Shown here in pieces: positions 45,510 to 58,070 of a DNA stretch of 64,000 nucleotides. This DNA comes from Cricetomys ansorgei (taxonomy: Eukaryota > Chordata > Mammalia > Rodentia > Nesomyidae), in contig JAMJFZ010002307.1 of the NCBI GenBank assembly GCA_026225945.1, positions 3,923,001 to 3,987,000 of the forward strand, given 5' to 3'. The notes beneath the pieces are model-generated. The model ran no database searches. It was not told the origin of the DNA and saw only the letters and a program-made list of their open reading frames with translations. Both the position numbers and the translations under genes were made by a program. Each line of letters begins with the position of its first letter. The first letter of the stretch is position 1.

Positions 45510-47440
45510 CTTGATGATGTATCTATCTCCAGAAGTCACTTCCTGCTGGTGAGGAGGGAATGCTGGGACTGCTTTGCAGGAAGACTGTCAGTGCGCTCCA
45601 CTCAGCTCTCACCTCCCTGCATTTTGCATATACTCTGCCTTTTTTTTCTAGAAATACTGGCCAAATCCTCAGTCCCAGTGTAGCCTTGATACAGAGATCA
45701 CCTTGTTTCCATGGTTTCCTATGATGGCTCCATGCACTGCTGTGTATGTAAGTTAGCTACCATCACAATGCCTTTGTGAGTTCTTTTCAGTTCAAGTGAC
45801 AGCTATGATAATGTTACTGAGAAAAGTTATCACTGAAGATAGCCAGCTTCCCCAAAGCTGAGAGGACTTTATAATAATCTATAAAGCATAAAGCCAAAGA
45901 TTTTTAACCTTTGCTCAAGCAAACAAAATGGCTTCTCAGATGGCATCAATGGTTTACTCATAATGCTTCTTAATTTATGTCTTGGGTCTGAACCTCCTGT
46001 TCAGTTCGTGGCATACTTTAATTTGCTTTGAGGTATGGACTTTGCAGTGTGTTCTCTGTGTTCTCAGCCTTTCAGTGGCTTCCGCCAAAGACTGGCTTCC
46101 CTCTCACACCCTCACCCACCTGGGTTAGCCAGGAATATTAGTCAGGAATTTTATTTTCTCACCTCAAAGGAGTAAAGGCAACCCTGCCTTTGTAATTTTC
46201 ACACCCTTTATTTCTCTTTGTTCTGCATGTCAGTAAGATCTTACTGCCACAGGCTTCTGCCATAGGTTAATAGCTTGGAACAGAGTTCACTTAGATTTGC
46301 CAACATAATAAAACAAAATGCCTAGATGAAAAAATATCAGTAGGCATTACCCTGTGTTTTCTTCAAGCATTGTTTGTTGAGTCTTGTTCATGAGTGACAC
46401 CAAATTCATGGATAAGATAGCAAACTGTCAGTCATATGCACACACAGATGCAGGACACATCTGTGATGAGATGGTGCTGTTCTAGGTGCTCTGATGACGT
46501 GTGCAGTGCCCTAGGACACTCCTGCTATAGATTTTATCCTTTTGATAGGTATGATTTAGCCATATTGCCAAAATTCAAGACCCCCTTGGTTATGTATAGG
46601 AACTTAACAGACTGTCTTAACATTTTTAAGTGATTACAAAAAAAAAAGTATTAGTTCATTTACGTCTCCTACATTAATTCAATTAAAATTACCTTTACCA
46701 ATAGTTTAAAGCCTTGAGTCACTGCTGCTATTTATTTATTTGTTTCTACTCAAGCTGCTGTCCACTCAGGATCATTGTAAATTATGTGGTGAAGAGATTT
46801 TCCAAAGAAACAAATGGTATGCATGTGAACTTATGAGCTGGATTCTTTAGAAATAAGTATCCACACTGTTGAACATTATCAACAATCCCATTGCTGTGGC
46901 GTACTCCTCTTCTACTCAATGAGCTGTTAAAAGACACAATTTGTTGTACTCTGCTGCTAACAAGAAATAAATAGCATACAGCAGGTGCCACGCAGGAAGG
47001 CACTGAGTGTTATTGTACTAACTGTGCCCAACTAATTCTCGCCAAAACAATAATTCTGCATTCAGTAAAGAAAAGAACAGATCATTTAGCAGAGATTGGG
47101 ATCCTGGTTGTTTGTCATGTCAAGGTTATACAGGAAAATGGAATCACATGACAGACATCAATAGAGGAAATCCTTGGCTTCAACTCCAGCATCATCTCCA
47201 ATGCAGAAGATCTGTATGCAAGAGATTTTGAACACTGGATAACTTGATGAGGTTCCATATGCATGTAGCCTAAGCATGGAAGATTTTTTAAAAGAACCAC
47301 ATGATTATCTTGTCACGAGGCCATTTTCTTTATCATATTGCTTCTAGGCTAATATTAATACTGAGTTGCATTCCCAAAAAGATTTTGCTAACTGATGCTA
47401 AAGGAGAATGAAGGACACTCGCACCCTCCCCACCCCCCCA
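45510..47440. other. Unique non-coding sequence
   Basis: Nearly 2 kb without a recognised repeat or exon. Short frames only. Confidence 0.4.
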
Positions 47441-47442
47441 CA

Positions 47443-47658
47443 TGAATTTTCACACACACACATACGCACCACACACACACATATATGCACATATACACAC
47501 ACATACATACACACACACCACATACATAGACACACACACATATACACACACAAACACATACCAAATACATATACACACAAATACACACACATACATGCAC
47601 ATTCAAACACATACACACATACATACAGACTCACACACATACACACATACACACACAG
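47443..47658. repeat. CA/TACA compound microsatellite
   Basis: About 215 bp of ACAC, ATAC and CATA repeats with few interruptions. The His/Thr and Val/Cys frames on both strands are repeat translations. Confidence 0.95.
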
Positions 47659-47659
47659 C

Positions 47660-48340
47660 CCCAAATAACAATTTGCCATTGAAAAGTGTCAGAAGCAATA
47701 GCATTAATGTTGAATGAAATAGGTATTTCTATATTTTTCCTACAACTGCACTGATACACAGTACCCCAGCAATTCTTTCATTCTGTAGTTTCTAACTGAG
47801 CACCCAGTATGTGTCAGGACCACAGAGAGTTCATGTCAAACAGATGGTGTTTCCACAGTGACTAGGTTCTCTAGGGAACAGCACTGGGCTAAAGTGAGTA
47901 ACTACGGATGAGGTAGATGTTATAAAGGGGGCATTCCACCCTTAAGGAGAACTGGTAAAGGTTTCCTTTGTGCCGAGGGGCAGGAAAGACTCATCGTCCA
48001 CACTATATGGCAAGGTGTACCTGAACAAAGAGAAGCAGGTGAAGTCCCTAGAGGTGAACACAGGCCCAAAAGGAGTTGGTGTGCTCTTGCTACAGATGTA
48101 GAGCAATTAGCAGATAAAACTGGAGATCTGGGCCGGGGCCAAGTCAAGAAGAGTTCTTAGTAGACAGGGATTCGAAGCTGTGTTTCCTTTCTCAGAGCAA
48201 CAGGCATGGGGGAGTGGTAAGAAGCTGACTGGCTCCCATGGCTAAGTTCTTCAGTGAGGATTGTTGGATGTCCTGACCATTCAGCTCCTGTATGAGGAGT
48301 CCTCTCCTTCTTAGGCTGTGGTTCTAGTAATATCCTTTAT
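47660..48340. other. Unclassified sequence
   Basis: 'tgactaggttctctagggaa' near 47860 resembles the start of a common mammalian interspersed repeat, but I cannot follow it further. Confidence 0.3.
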
Positions 48341-48341
48341 T

Positions 48342-48342
48342 A

Positions 48343-48382
<40 letters not shown>

Positions 48383-48515
48383 CACGTACACATCACAGTA
48401 CATGTGAAAGTCAGAGGACAGCTTTCAAGAGTCACATTCTTTTCTTCTACCATGGGGTTCCAAGGGATCAAACTCAAGTCTCCAGGCTTGGAATTGAGCG
48501 CTTTTACCCGTCATC
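48342..48515 (-). mobile_element. B2/B3/B4-superfamily SINE with (TG)n tail
   Basis: Pure TG run 48342-48380, then 'gtgaaagtcagaggacagct', 'gggatcaaactcaagtctcc' and 'gagcgcttttacccgtcatc'. Confidence 0.82.
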
Positions 48516-48559
48516 CCGTAAAGTTCTGTCTCAGACTCTGCTTTCTTGGAAATTGGTAC

Positions 48560-48930
48560 AAATACTTAAATGGCAGGATTATCAGGTGGGATTTGGACAT
48601 TTAAAAACGTGTCAAGTGCAAGGTATGTGATTGTAGCCGAGGACGTGAGAAAGGTCGGACTGCACACTGCAGTTAGATCGGCCTCGAGCAAACTCCATGA
48701 GGAGCAGGGTACTAGCTCGACACTGGGGGTTTTGGCTGTCTGGTGCGGGCCTAATAGTGGAGTAAATGATAAGTTTGAAAGTTCCAGAGCCTTTGTTATG
48801 CCCGTATTCAGGAGCGACCCTGAGAATACAGGACAGTCGGTGTCCTCAACATCAGCTGTGCTGAAAGATACCCGAGAACAAGGGGCTGGCCTCAGAGATG
48901 GGGTGTCAGAGGCCCCAGAAGATGAGTGCT
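48560..48930. other. CpG-enriched unique block open on both strands
   Basis: Twelve CpGs between 48601 and 48880, against sparse CpG in surrounding unique sequence. Frames of 160 aa (plus) and 159 aa (minus) overlap here, but both run into the T-rich tail of the neighbouring B1 and have no domain I recognise. It may be a young insertion of unknown family or a small regulatory CpG cluster. Confidence 0.35.
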
Positions 48931-48934
48931 GGCG

Positions 48935-49145
48935 TTTTGTTTTCGTTTTTTGTTTTTGTTGTTTTTCTTTTTCTTTTCTTTTTTTTTCTTTCTTTTTTCT
49001 CCCCCCCCAAGACAGACGGGTTCTCTGTCGGACTCTGGAACTCACTCTGTAGACCAGGCTGGCCGGGAACTCACAGAGATCCTCCTGCTTCTGCCTCTGC
49101 CTCCTGAACGCTGGGATTAAAGGCGTGGGCCACCATCGCCTGTCT
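48935..49145 (-). mobile_element. B1 SINE, young, with long pyrimidine tail
   Basis: Tail complement is T/C-rich (48935-49009), then 'gacagacgggttctctgtcg', 'actcactctgtagaccaggc', 'gaactcacagagatcctcct' and 'gggattaaaggcgtgggcca'. Confidence 0.94.
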
Positions 49146-50860
49146 TGAGCACTGACATTTCAAGGCAGACATTTCTGGAACGAAAAGTTAACTGTACACA
49201 GGCGTGGTTGATTGGTTCTCACATTTCTAGATTTGTTCTGATGTATGGAAAGAATGTTTGTCCAGGTAGTGAGAACACAAGGACACTTTGTAAATTTGTA
49301 CATTCTTGAGGTTATAATGTAAGTACATCATTTCTCCTCTCCCTTTCCTTTCCTCCATCCCCCAGACCCCTGTGTACCCTCTCTTTTGAATTCATGGCTT
49401 CTTTTTCTTCAATTGTTGTTACACACACACACACACGCACACACAGAGACACATTCCTAAATACATCCTTCTCAGCTTATATAATTTTACTTGCATGTAT
49501 GCTTTCAGGGCTTACCATTTGGTATTGGAAAACCAATTCTTGTGCTTTTCCTCCGTGCCAACTGATACATCTACAACATAACGCCTGCACATAAGATCAT
49601 TGTGGAAGTGGAAAAGGGGGCAGAAAGATTGTAAGAGCCAAGGGAATAAGGAGCTTACTCTGAGATACTGTTTCCCAGTAATGTCAGAATCTACACACAT
49701 GTAATCTCATCAACATGGCTACCTGATCATATGAACAAGGATGACAGCAATAGATAAGCTGATGTGGGTGGGGAGAGCTCAAGGAGAAACCTCAGTCCTA
49801 ACAGTAGGCACAAAAGGAGTGCTGAGAGCAGAAAAAACAGTCGCATTCACATCTATATATGTTTTGGACCAGAAAGTGTTTCTCAAGTGCTTTCTCTGTG
49901 AGTCATTCAACGTCTAGGGAACATCCAACCATGTAGGTAAGTGAATTGAGCCATAGGGCCAAATAGGTGTGTGTGTGTCTGTGTGTCTGTGCATGTATGT
50001 GTGTACTTTTGTATGTATATGTACGTGTACATTTTCTGTTATCTCCTAAATTAAATATTTTTAAATAAACTCTGACCTCTATAAAGATTATAAAAAGATT
50101 AAGAAGAATATAAACAGAATACTGCCACGAAAACCTCAAGAGCAGGAAATTGGTAGTGGAGGACTCATAGTAAAAATGATTAGAATAGCTGTTTATAGAC
50201 CAAGTCTTTAATAAAGACGTATGTGTTAATAGTGTTTTAATTAAGCCCTATCTATAATAGAGTTTGTTTAAACATTCAGGGATGACTCATAAAACTCACT
50301 ACAACCTGCCATGTACTCTCTATACTAATACACAGTATTTAGATGATTAAAATTGATGAGAAGAAAGGACAAGTAATAAATTACGTTAATAGCATCCGAG
50401 ACTGTAGAGGGATCATGGTTGTGACATATCTACCCTAGATTCTTGGAACTTCTCTTATCTGTCTAAATTCTCCTAAGTTTTCTGGAAAAAAACAGCAGTG
50501 CTACTTGTTGAGGGAAATCCATACACATTCAAAAGTTTGAAGAGGGACATGTGAAAGATGGATTAGGATGAGAAGTTTAAACTTTAATGGATGTAACCAG
50601 AGATCTCACCATGAGCCTTCTGGGGTTTACGGTCCAAGGATGCTACTGTCTTGTCCTAAGACATAAGCTCAATGAAACCATGGTAGATAGTAATATATAT
50701 CTCAAAGTGGAAGATTCGTGTGCCAGTTCCATAAGAAGGAATGATTTAATAAACTCACTCACGATGTTTTTCAACTGCTTATTCTATTTTCCAAAAGCCG
50801 AGAGTGGGACAAATAGAAATTACTATGAAAGGGATGAGGTTTGACAGCCCATCTGTGACA
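49146..50860. other. Mostly unique sequence with short CA/TG runs
   Basis: CA run at about 49421-49450 and TG-rich text near 49965-50030. The 85-aa frame at 50587-50844 has no domain. Confidence 0.4.
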
Positions 50861-50869
50861 CACTACCTC

Positions 50870-51930
50870 CGAATGGAGCAGAAAATGAAATGTAAGAGCT
50901 AACAAAGCCGTGAGACTATCAGAAGGAAATCAAAGGGCAAATCTTCAAGATCTTTAGTCAGATGATATTTTCTTAGAACACAAGCAGATGAACAGGAGTT
51001 TATCAAAATAATTTTTTCCTCAAAAACAGCTTAGTGTGGTGTCCATGTGTGTACATGTTCACGTGTGTAAACACATGTGCAGGTGAACCTTGAGGCCTAC
51101 AGAATGGGAGAGACCATTTTTAAGTTGTATATGTTAGTGTTTATACCTAGAGTATCTAAAAGACTCTTGAGACCTAACTGCCCCTGCCCCCCCCCCAAAA
51201 AAAGAGACAGATATCACAAATGGAAACAAAGGACTGGGATAAACATTTCACCAAAGAAAATTCATGAAGTGTCACCATGAAAACATGCTCATTGTCACCA
51301 CTCATTAAGGAAATGCAAATTGGAACTATAATAAGATACAACTGTGGGCCACTAGGAATACGAGGCAGCTGGTTGCATGGCGGCTGCAGTTCAGGAAACA
51401 GAGAAAAGATGGATACTGGTCCCAAGCTCACTTTCTTCTTTTTATTCAGTAGATTAGGTGGGTCTTTCTATATCGGTTAACCCAATCTAGGAATTCCTTT
51501 TCACATGCCCAAAGATGTCTCCTAGGAGACTCTGAATACTGCCAGTTGATGATATTAACCACTATGCACATAGTATAATATTATTGAGCCATACAATTAA
51601 AGGGATTCTGGCCCTGAGGTTGAGTGAGTCTTGAAAGTGGTGTGCCAAGTGAAAGAAGCCAAGCATAAAAGGATGAACTTTGAATGGTCCTACTCATATT
51701 AGGTGTCTAGAGTTTTCAAATAAAAACAATAAAGCGTAAAACATAAAAACAAAACAGGAATGATGGTATTGGGGGGAGGACGGAATGGAGACTGAATGAT
51801 GAAAAGATTATGAGGACTTCCTTTTGGGGTGATTAAGGTGTTTTGGAAATAAGTAAAGTGAGTGGTTTTACATGATCTTTAAATGTACTTTCTGTCACAA
51901 AATTGTAAATGTTTAAATACTTATATTGTG
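50870..51930 (+). mobile_element. Old L1 LINE, ORF2 3' part and 3' UTR
   Basis: Sense landmarks in order: 'gtgagactatcagaaggaaa', 'cagaatgggagagaccattt', 'aacatttcaccaaagaaaat', 'tgaaaacatgctcattgtca', 'ttaaggaaatgcaaattgga', then 3' UTR-like 'gatgaaaagattatgaggac' and 'cacaaaattgtaaatgttta'. Frames broken. One of three sense L1 pieces in this 3-kb cluster. Confidence 0.85.
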
Positions 51931-52433
51931 AATGAGTTTATCACATCAGAATAAGAAGATAATAGTACTAGTGAGCAGCATTGATCTTTGTATTTAACAA
52001 GGAACAGATGTTTGGCCATTAGACTGGTTACTGATAACATCGAGACAGGTCTGATGCTAAGTCTTGGGAACACCTGCTCTCTTACGATCCCTTTATTGGC
52101 CCTTTGTAAGTCTAGATCTACAGAGCTGTCAAACTGACCCCAATGCAAATGACTGAGGAGTCATGGGACATCCTACCACGAAAGCCAAACTCCAGTCTGT
52201 GTTCAGATTTGAGAAGAAAGAAAAAAAAAAATCAAAACATTTAGCAAGAAAACAAGGAAACCCCCCAGTCTTTTTATGGGACAAAAAAGGAAGTGTGGAG
52301 TCATGGTTGGAAGGAGATAATGTCATTTTAACAGTTAGGAAAGACTATTCAAATTTGACATTGTTCTCAGCTGGAAGATCTAGGAATTTGTGCTGTATTT
52401 TTTTTCCTTCTCCATTTTTTAACACCCAGTGAA

Positions 52434-52440
<7 letters not shown>
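51931..52440. other. Unique sequence
   Basis: Nothing recognised. Confidence 0.4.

Positions 52441-52520
<80 letters not shown>
52441..52520. repeat. (CT)20(CA)20 compound microsatellite
   Basis: Exactly 40 nt of CT followed directly by 40 nt of CA, both uninterrupted. It pairs an H-DNA-prone with a Z-DNA-prone tract. Confidence 0.98.
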
Positions 52521-52523
<3 letters not shown>

Positions 52524-52800
52524 GGGCTGGGAAAGATAAGGAAATAAAAAGGTTTGTAATGAGGAGCCTTCACTTTGAAGACAACCGCCAGTCCTTTCCC
52601 AAAGGGGGCTCTCCCTTCTTCTACATACTCTCCTTAAGAGAAAGGGAGTTAGGAATTGGCCAAGGCAATTTTGAAGAGGAGGGGAGATCTGAGGTGACTT
52701 TCTCTAAAATATCAGAACTTACGGTGTCACCATGAATTTTAGAGAGTGTGGGTCCTGCAACAAATCCGCCATGGAGCCTCTAGGTGAGGAAGCATGCCAT
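52521..52800. other. Unique sequence
   Basis: Nothing recognised. Confidence 0.35.
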
Positions 52801-52829
52801 CCCAGAAACAGTTAAATCCAAATACTGCT

Positions 52830-53110
52830 TGATCCATAACAGTGCTGGCAGCAGGGAAAGTTTGGTTTCTTCAGGACATGGTGTTGGACAATTGCTTACC
52901 CATACAACATAGAGTAAAAATAGACCTTTGTGTCAGGATACATTCCAGGTGGATCAGAACCCTCAATGTGAAAAGGAGACATTTAAAAAGTATGTCAAAA
53001 AGCAGATGTTCATGGCCTCAGATGGAGGAACAATTTTATGGAGGAAAAGGTTAGCAGGTTTGGAGTCATTAAACGCCCCCAAAGATGCCACTGAAGAAAC
53101 AGAAAAATGA
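52830..53110 (+). mobile_element. Old L1 LINE fragment, ORF2
   Basis: Contains 'gcttacccatacaacataga', 'gtaaaaatagacctttgtgt' and 'gtggatcagaaccctcaatg', matching the ORF2 segment that lies just upstream of the part seen at 50870. Same strand. Confidence 0.78.
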
Positions 53111-53164
53111 TCTAGAGGTAGAGGTGGGACGGTGGGAAAATCACCAAAGGTTAAATGGTTAGAA

Positions 53165-53330
53165 CTTCCCATCGCAGGGTGTGGTGGGTGGAGTCCTGCT
53201 GCTCCAGAGGCTGTGGAAGAGAGACCTGCCAGTTCCAGACAAGCCCAGGCTGTGTGGTGCATTCCAGGTCAATCTAGGTTACAAAGTGAGGCAGTTTCAC
53301 AAAAACAAGAGCAAGCCAGACACAAACAAT
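53165..53330 (+). mobile_element. B1 SINE, old
   Basis: Contains 'gcagggtgtggtgggtggag', 'gcattccaggtcaatctagg', 'ttacaaagtgaggcagtttc' and an A-rich tail. Confidence 0.75.
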
Positions 53331-53394
53331 CCCAAATCCTTCAGTTTATGAGAGACAATAGTAAATTGGGCAAAGTAAATAAACAGACATTCCA

Positions 53395-53458
53395 CTGGAG
53401 GAGGAAAGGAGAAGGAGGAGGAGATGAGGGGGAAGAGGGAAGAGGTGGAGGAGGAGTA
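53395..53458. repeat. GGA-rich low-complexity tract
   Basis: Nearly pure purine; a T occurs twice within the run. Confidence 0.88.
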
Positions 53459-53499
53459 TAAATATCCAGTGAAGTGGTGCATGATTTCCCTAGTTGAGA

Positions 53500-53770
53500 C
53501 ACAGTTCGATTAAAGTGACACTACCTGCAGACGCACGATGCTGCCTCCCACCAATGCCTGGGGGAGGGGGTGGGGGAGGGCCAAGAACAGTGTGAACTCT
53601 TGTGCAGTTTTCACGGCAGGGGAAAGTGGCGTGGCTGCTTTGGAGAGCAATTCGCTAATCACTAAAAATTAAAATGCACATGTGATAGAAGGAGCATCCC
53701 AACTTCTGGGACTTCTCCAGGGCAGATGGCTCTTATTGCATTCATTTTTAGAAAACCAGTGAACATTCGA
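53500..53770 (+). mobile_element. Old L1 LINE fragment, ORF2 3' part
   Basis: Contains 'aacagtgtgaactcttgtgc', 'tggctgctttggagagcaat' and 'tcactaaaaattaaaatgca', then 'cccaacttctgggacttct', in L1 order. Confidence 0.72.
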
Positions 53771-54465
53771 AATAGGTTCAAGAGATTAAAACCTGAGGTA
53801 AGAGGTTCAATCAGAAGACAGCGCAGAGGAATCAAGTAAGGAAACAGGAGTCAATATAAACACTAAAATACTATATTCTGTGAAGAATTATTAAATTCCT
53901 TTGATTAGTAAGTGCTTTTTAGATAGCATGAAACAGGTTGTAGTACTAACTGCCCAGAGACCAGCTGATTCACTGAAGAACTGTTTAAATTGACCAGATT
54001 AGAAAGGATTGATAATTGATGCAATGACTTGTATCAATGAGCACATTAAAATTCTAAAATAAAGATAACATTAATCATCACAAATTTCAATAAAGACACA
54101 GTGTTTGTAGAATAGAATATAGAAATTATAGAATAATTTTTAAAGAAACATATTTGACTATTGTGCTGTTCTAGACTGTTCTGTGTCTGCAGCTAGAACT
54201 TGAAAGCAGCTATAATTTCTTAATTCAAATGTCATGATTTACCACAACCCATCTCTGGAAATAAGTTCATAGTGTGATCTGAACAGACCTTGGGCTCTCC
54301 TCTGACTGATGCTTTTCCCGTGTGTGGAGGTTAACTGTGAGTCATTCTGTAGATCTAATACAGTAGGCAGGTGGTGGTGGTGGTGCTAGCGGGCATGTTG
54401 CCAACCACTTAGCCAGTACCTTCTTCAAACTTGCCTGATCTCAATAGTGAGAACTTTTACGTTTA
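53771..54465. other. AT-rich unclassified sequence
   Basis: May be more decayed L1, but no landmark is convincing. Confidence 0.35.
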
Positions 54466-54469
54466 TTTT

Positions 54470-54682
54470 TCTCTGTGTTGTGTGTGAGAATGTGTCTGTC
54501 TGTACACACACACACACACACACACACACATATGAACATGCACACCAAAATATACTTGTAAAGATAAGAGCACAACTACCAGGATATAATTCTCTCCTTC
54601 CACTGTGTACGTCCAGGGGACTGAACTCAGGTCATTAGGCTTGGCAACAAATGCTTTTACTTGCTGAGTCACCTTGCTGGTC
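54470..54682 (-). mobile_element. B2/B3/B4-superfamily SINE with (CA)n
   Basis: CA run at about 54505-54530 in the tail, then 'ataattctctccttccactg', 'actgaactcaggtcattagg' and 'ttgctgagtcaccttgctgg'. Confidence 0.83.
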
Positions 54683-56228
54683 CTACATTTTTACTGCTTG
54701 GTAACCCATCCCAAACTAAATGCCTTAAAATAGTCACTACTCTGTCAATATCATGGTTTCCTGGATGGGCCAGCTGACTGAACGTGCACTGTTGGGCCCC
54801 GCGCCACACAGTATCTTCTCTTCCCAGGATTATGTTAGAAGTTAAACGTGCTGCTTCCAAATAGCACGGAGGCTCAGAGTAGGTCTCAGTATAGCAAGCC
54901 CAGGAAGAGCTAAGTTGAAGAATTAGTAGTGTTCTCCAGATTCTGCCAATGCTATAAATCTTCTGGACAGGGGGAGGTTAATTTTCCTTAGAAAAGATGT
55001 GACTGAAGGCAGAGACGTCACCATGTTCACTTTCTGGGATCTCAGAGCTTTTCCCAGCTGAAGGAGACCCTGGAAATCCATTTCAGGAAGTTAAGTGTCT
55101 TCCATTCCTTGTGCCTCCAGCATGCTAGGAAATATTTTCTGGGACCATGTAACTGTACTTAGTTAGCAGTGACCAGCTGGAATGTTTTCTAAGAATGATG
55201 GAAGATATGGGGAGTGGCCTATGGAGGGTTGGGCAAGAAAGGGGGTCCAGAAGTGTCCAATAGTTGGCATTTGGGGTACCCATGACCACTTTTTCAACAC
55301 TGCATGTTTAAGGTCAGTGGTAGGCACCTTTCTGAGAGGCCTGTTTCAAATTCACACCACACATTATCTGCTACTCATACTCAGCTGATTCCTACTTGAA
55401 TCCTGTAGAGAAGCCATTCTCTAAATGTTTATGGCATGCATCTTAAAATTTTAGAGAGTCCTATTTGGCTGTTGTGGGGAAGAATTTTCTATCCAGATAA
55501 GTAGTTTGTTTATGCCAGTCTTATGCCCATCCAAGCAGAGGCTGAACTGATGAACAATGTGTAGGGTGGAGTTAATAGACTGATTTCAGAGAACAGGTAA
55601 GCCACCCACGGTGCTCAGCTTGAACAAATATGTTGAATAGCAACAGATTAAGGAGCAGGCAAGCTGTCACCAAAGGACATTGCTATGTCTTCATGCCAGG
55701 TCAGCTTCTCAGGTGTCAAAGACTGTCTCGCTCATAGTGTCTCCTGCTTTCCACAGGATATTAAAACTTCTCTGCCAACTTGAAAACACAAAAGGGGTCC
55801 TCTTTTTCAGGGGTTCTGTGAGTCTCCCCTGTGCCCTCCTTTCCCAGTTCTCTGAGCTCTAGCTCAGGGGCTTCAATGTCATATAGTGTGTATCTTTCTG
55901 AATGTCTCTTTCTCACCATCTCACACCAAGACCAGATGTGACAGGTATATCTCTGTGTATGTTGGTCAACACGCACAATAAGCCTCTCATCAAAGTGAAT
56001 TATGCCCAAAACTTTACTATATTTGAACTCAAGAATTTAAACACATTTAATCCATACATTTGAATTTGCTTAGTATTATCATATTTTTTATTAAGTGAAG
56101 TGATTCCTTAATCATAGGATAGTTTTCATAGGACAGTTTATAAGAAATTTATTAGCAACTGAGCTAGTATAACTTCAGTGTCCATCTACAAGCTGATTAT
56201 AGCTTTCAATCAATAATTCAGTCTATCT
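54683..56228. other. Unique non-coding sequence
   Basis: About 1.5 kb without recognised repeats or exons. Confidence 0.4.
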
Positions 56229-56229
56229 A

Positions 56230-56243
56230 CTACGATCCATCTA

Positions 56244-56290
<47 letters not shown>

Positions 56291-56360
56291 ATATCTATCA
56301 TCATCATCTACCTATCTATATATCTATCATCATCATCTATCTACCTACATATTACCTGTC
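56230..56360. repeat. (TATC)n with duplicated ATC-rich segment
   Basis: Pure TATC to about 56288, followed by two copies of a segment with 'atatctatcatcatcatcta' separated by about 8 bp. Confidence 0.93.
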
Positions 56361-56625
56361 TATCTCTTTCCTTGGGGGAATGTAGTCAGTGACCTTTGAC
56401 CAAGCTTGGGGAGAGAGCACTTTACAGACGTGTAGCTGTGTAAGTGAGCATGGACTTCTGCCTCCAGCCCCTTGATTATCCATCGTTCCCAAGGAAGGCA
56501 CCTCACCACTTCCTCGGAAGTTAATTGCTTACAACCCACGGGTCTGATATCTCTGAAATCAATACCTAGAGAAAAGAAAGGACAGGGAAACTATTTCCCT
56601 AAGATTTTTTTAATATAACACCTCC
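56361..56625. other. Unique sequence
   Basis: Nothing recognised. Confidence 0.35.
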
Positions 56626-56629
56626 ATCC

Positions 56630-56716
56630 ACCACCACTCCCAGCACTGGAGATCTAACTTAGGACCTTAAATGCAATAGGCAAGTGCTTAACCATTGTGC
56701 TCCATCCTAGCCCCGG
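56630..56716 (-). mobile_element. ID/B4 head-like SINE fragment
   Basis: Antisense tRNA-Ala-like text: 'cccagcactggagatctaac', 'aataggcaagtgcttaacca' and 'tgtgctccatcctagcccc'. Confidence 0.72.
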
Positions 56717-56776
56717 TAAGATGCATGTTCTTAAAATGGAGCCAGCCCCATTCTCTGGAGATTTCAAAACTTTTTG

Positions 56777-56905
56777 CTTTTGTTTTTAAGATAGGGCCTC
56801 ATGAAACCCAGGCTGGCTTCAACTCACTATGTAGTTGTGAATGACTGATCTTCTTGTCTCTACCTCCCCAGTGCTGGGATCGTCAGCACATTCCAGTACT
56901 CCCTG
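56777..56905 (-). mobile_element. B1-type SINE, old
   Basis: Contains 'taagatagggcctcatgaaa', 'cccaggctggcttcaactca', 'tgtctctacctccccagtgc' and 'tgggatcgtcagcacattcc'. Confidence 0.78.
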
Positions 56906-57839
56906 CCAGAGTCAAGGTATTTTATATCAAACGTTAGTATTCCATTGCCATATAAAATATTTAGTAGTAAGCAATCTATTTGGAAAATCCTGGTCATTAT
57001 TCTAAATTTGTTCTATCTGACCTCATATATAACTGTAACTAGAGAAATATAATCCATATGCTACTTTATAATTCTTATGCAATAGAGGCTGTACAATAAC
57101 TGAGAAAATAGAAGACATTAAAAGGTCTCTGTACTACATCTAGTATTCTAAATGCATGTGAGGCACCTAAGAAAGCAAGAAATGTAGGCGTGGGGGTCCC
57201 ATGCTCTGAGTTCATCTCTCATTCACTCTAACGTCTCAGGTCTCTTCTCACAGGGTTCCTAGGAGAAATCTCTCTGGCAATCTGGCATTTAGCACTCTGA
57301 AGGAGGCACAGAGTTTGGGCATTGTCCCAGTCATTTACTCTTTGTCATATGCTGTTTGCTTCTCACCTAGCGGGTACTTCTGTGCCTCAATTTCCCACAT
57401 TTATCAAAGATGACAATATCACTCTGTAGTTTGTTACAAAAAAAATAATTGGACACAAATTGAATTTTTCCATTTGGTTCAATTACTTCTTTGAACGAAA
57501 TATATGAAGTTGCACATATGTACAGCCATATAGAAGTCCCTAATATTCCCATATAAATCTCAAACTTAAAGCTTATTCTTCAGAATGGCAGGGCATGAAC
57601 ATTTTCATGCCAGGCTTTCCAATCTATCAATTTGTGGGAGAGTTGGCAGAGCCGTCATTGGTAAAGCTGACGGTGATGCAGATGGGTCTTAGGAACTGTA
57701 TAGAGAAGCTGGGGGAGGGGAGTCGCAGTCCTTCTTTGTTTTTAAGATTGAACAGAAAAATCTGCTCTTTCCTGTGGAGGGGGGCAGGGAATTTGTTCGA
57801 ATCAAAGACTAAATATAAGGGCTCCCTGATCAGCTAGAC
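56906..57839. other. Unique sequence
   Basis: No repeat recognised. The 80-aa frame at 57595-57837 has no domain. Confidence 0.4.
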
Positions 57840-58070
57840 ACTGCATTTCTCTTATCTTCCAACTTTGCTAATATTTTTATCCTCTGAAAAATGTAAGGAT
57901 ATTTTTACACAGTGCTATTACTGACTTTTTGGAGAAGGAAGAGCAGTATTTTCTTCTTCAGTCGGGAGTGGATGACTTGTGTTATCTAAAAGCTTGTTCT
58001 TTAATGAGTCATCTCCAGTTTTATTATAGGTACCACCGCCATAAAAACTGATAGTGAACTACCTTATTCC
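57800..58070. promoter_or_regulatory. Weak candidate regulatory block
   Basis: Repeat-free, with a MEF2/CArG-like CTAAATATAAGG at 57809-57820, an AP-1-type TGAGTCA near 58005 and CCATAAAAA near 58040. These are motif matches only. Confidence 0.22.

Noticed and set aside
48566..49052. Opposing 159- and 160-aa frames, as a gene or processed pseudogene
   Set aside because: Both include B1 tail sequence, neither has a recognised domain, and there is no poly(A) tail or target duplication. The block is kept only as a CpG-rich curiosity.
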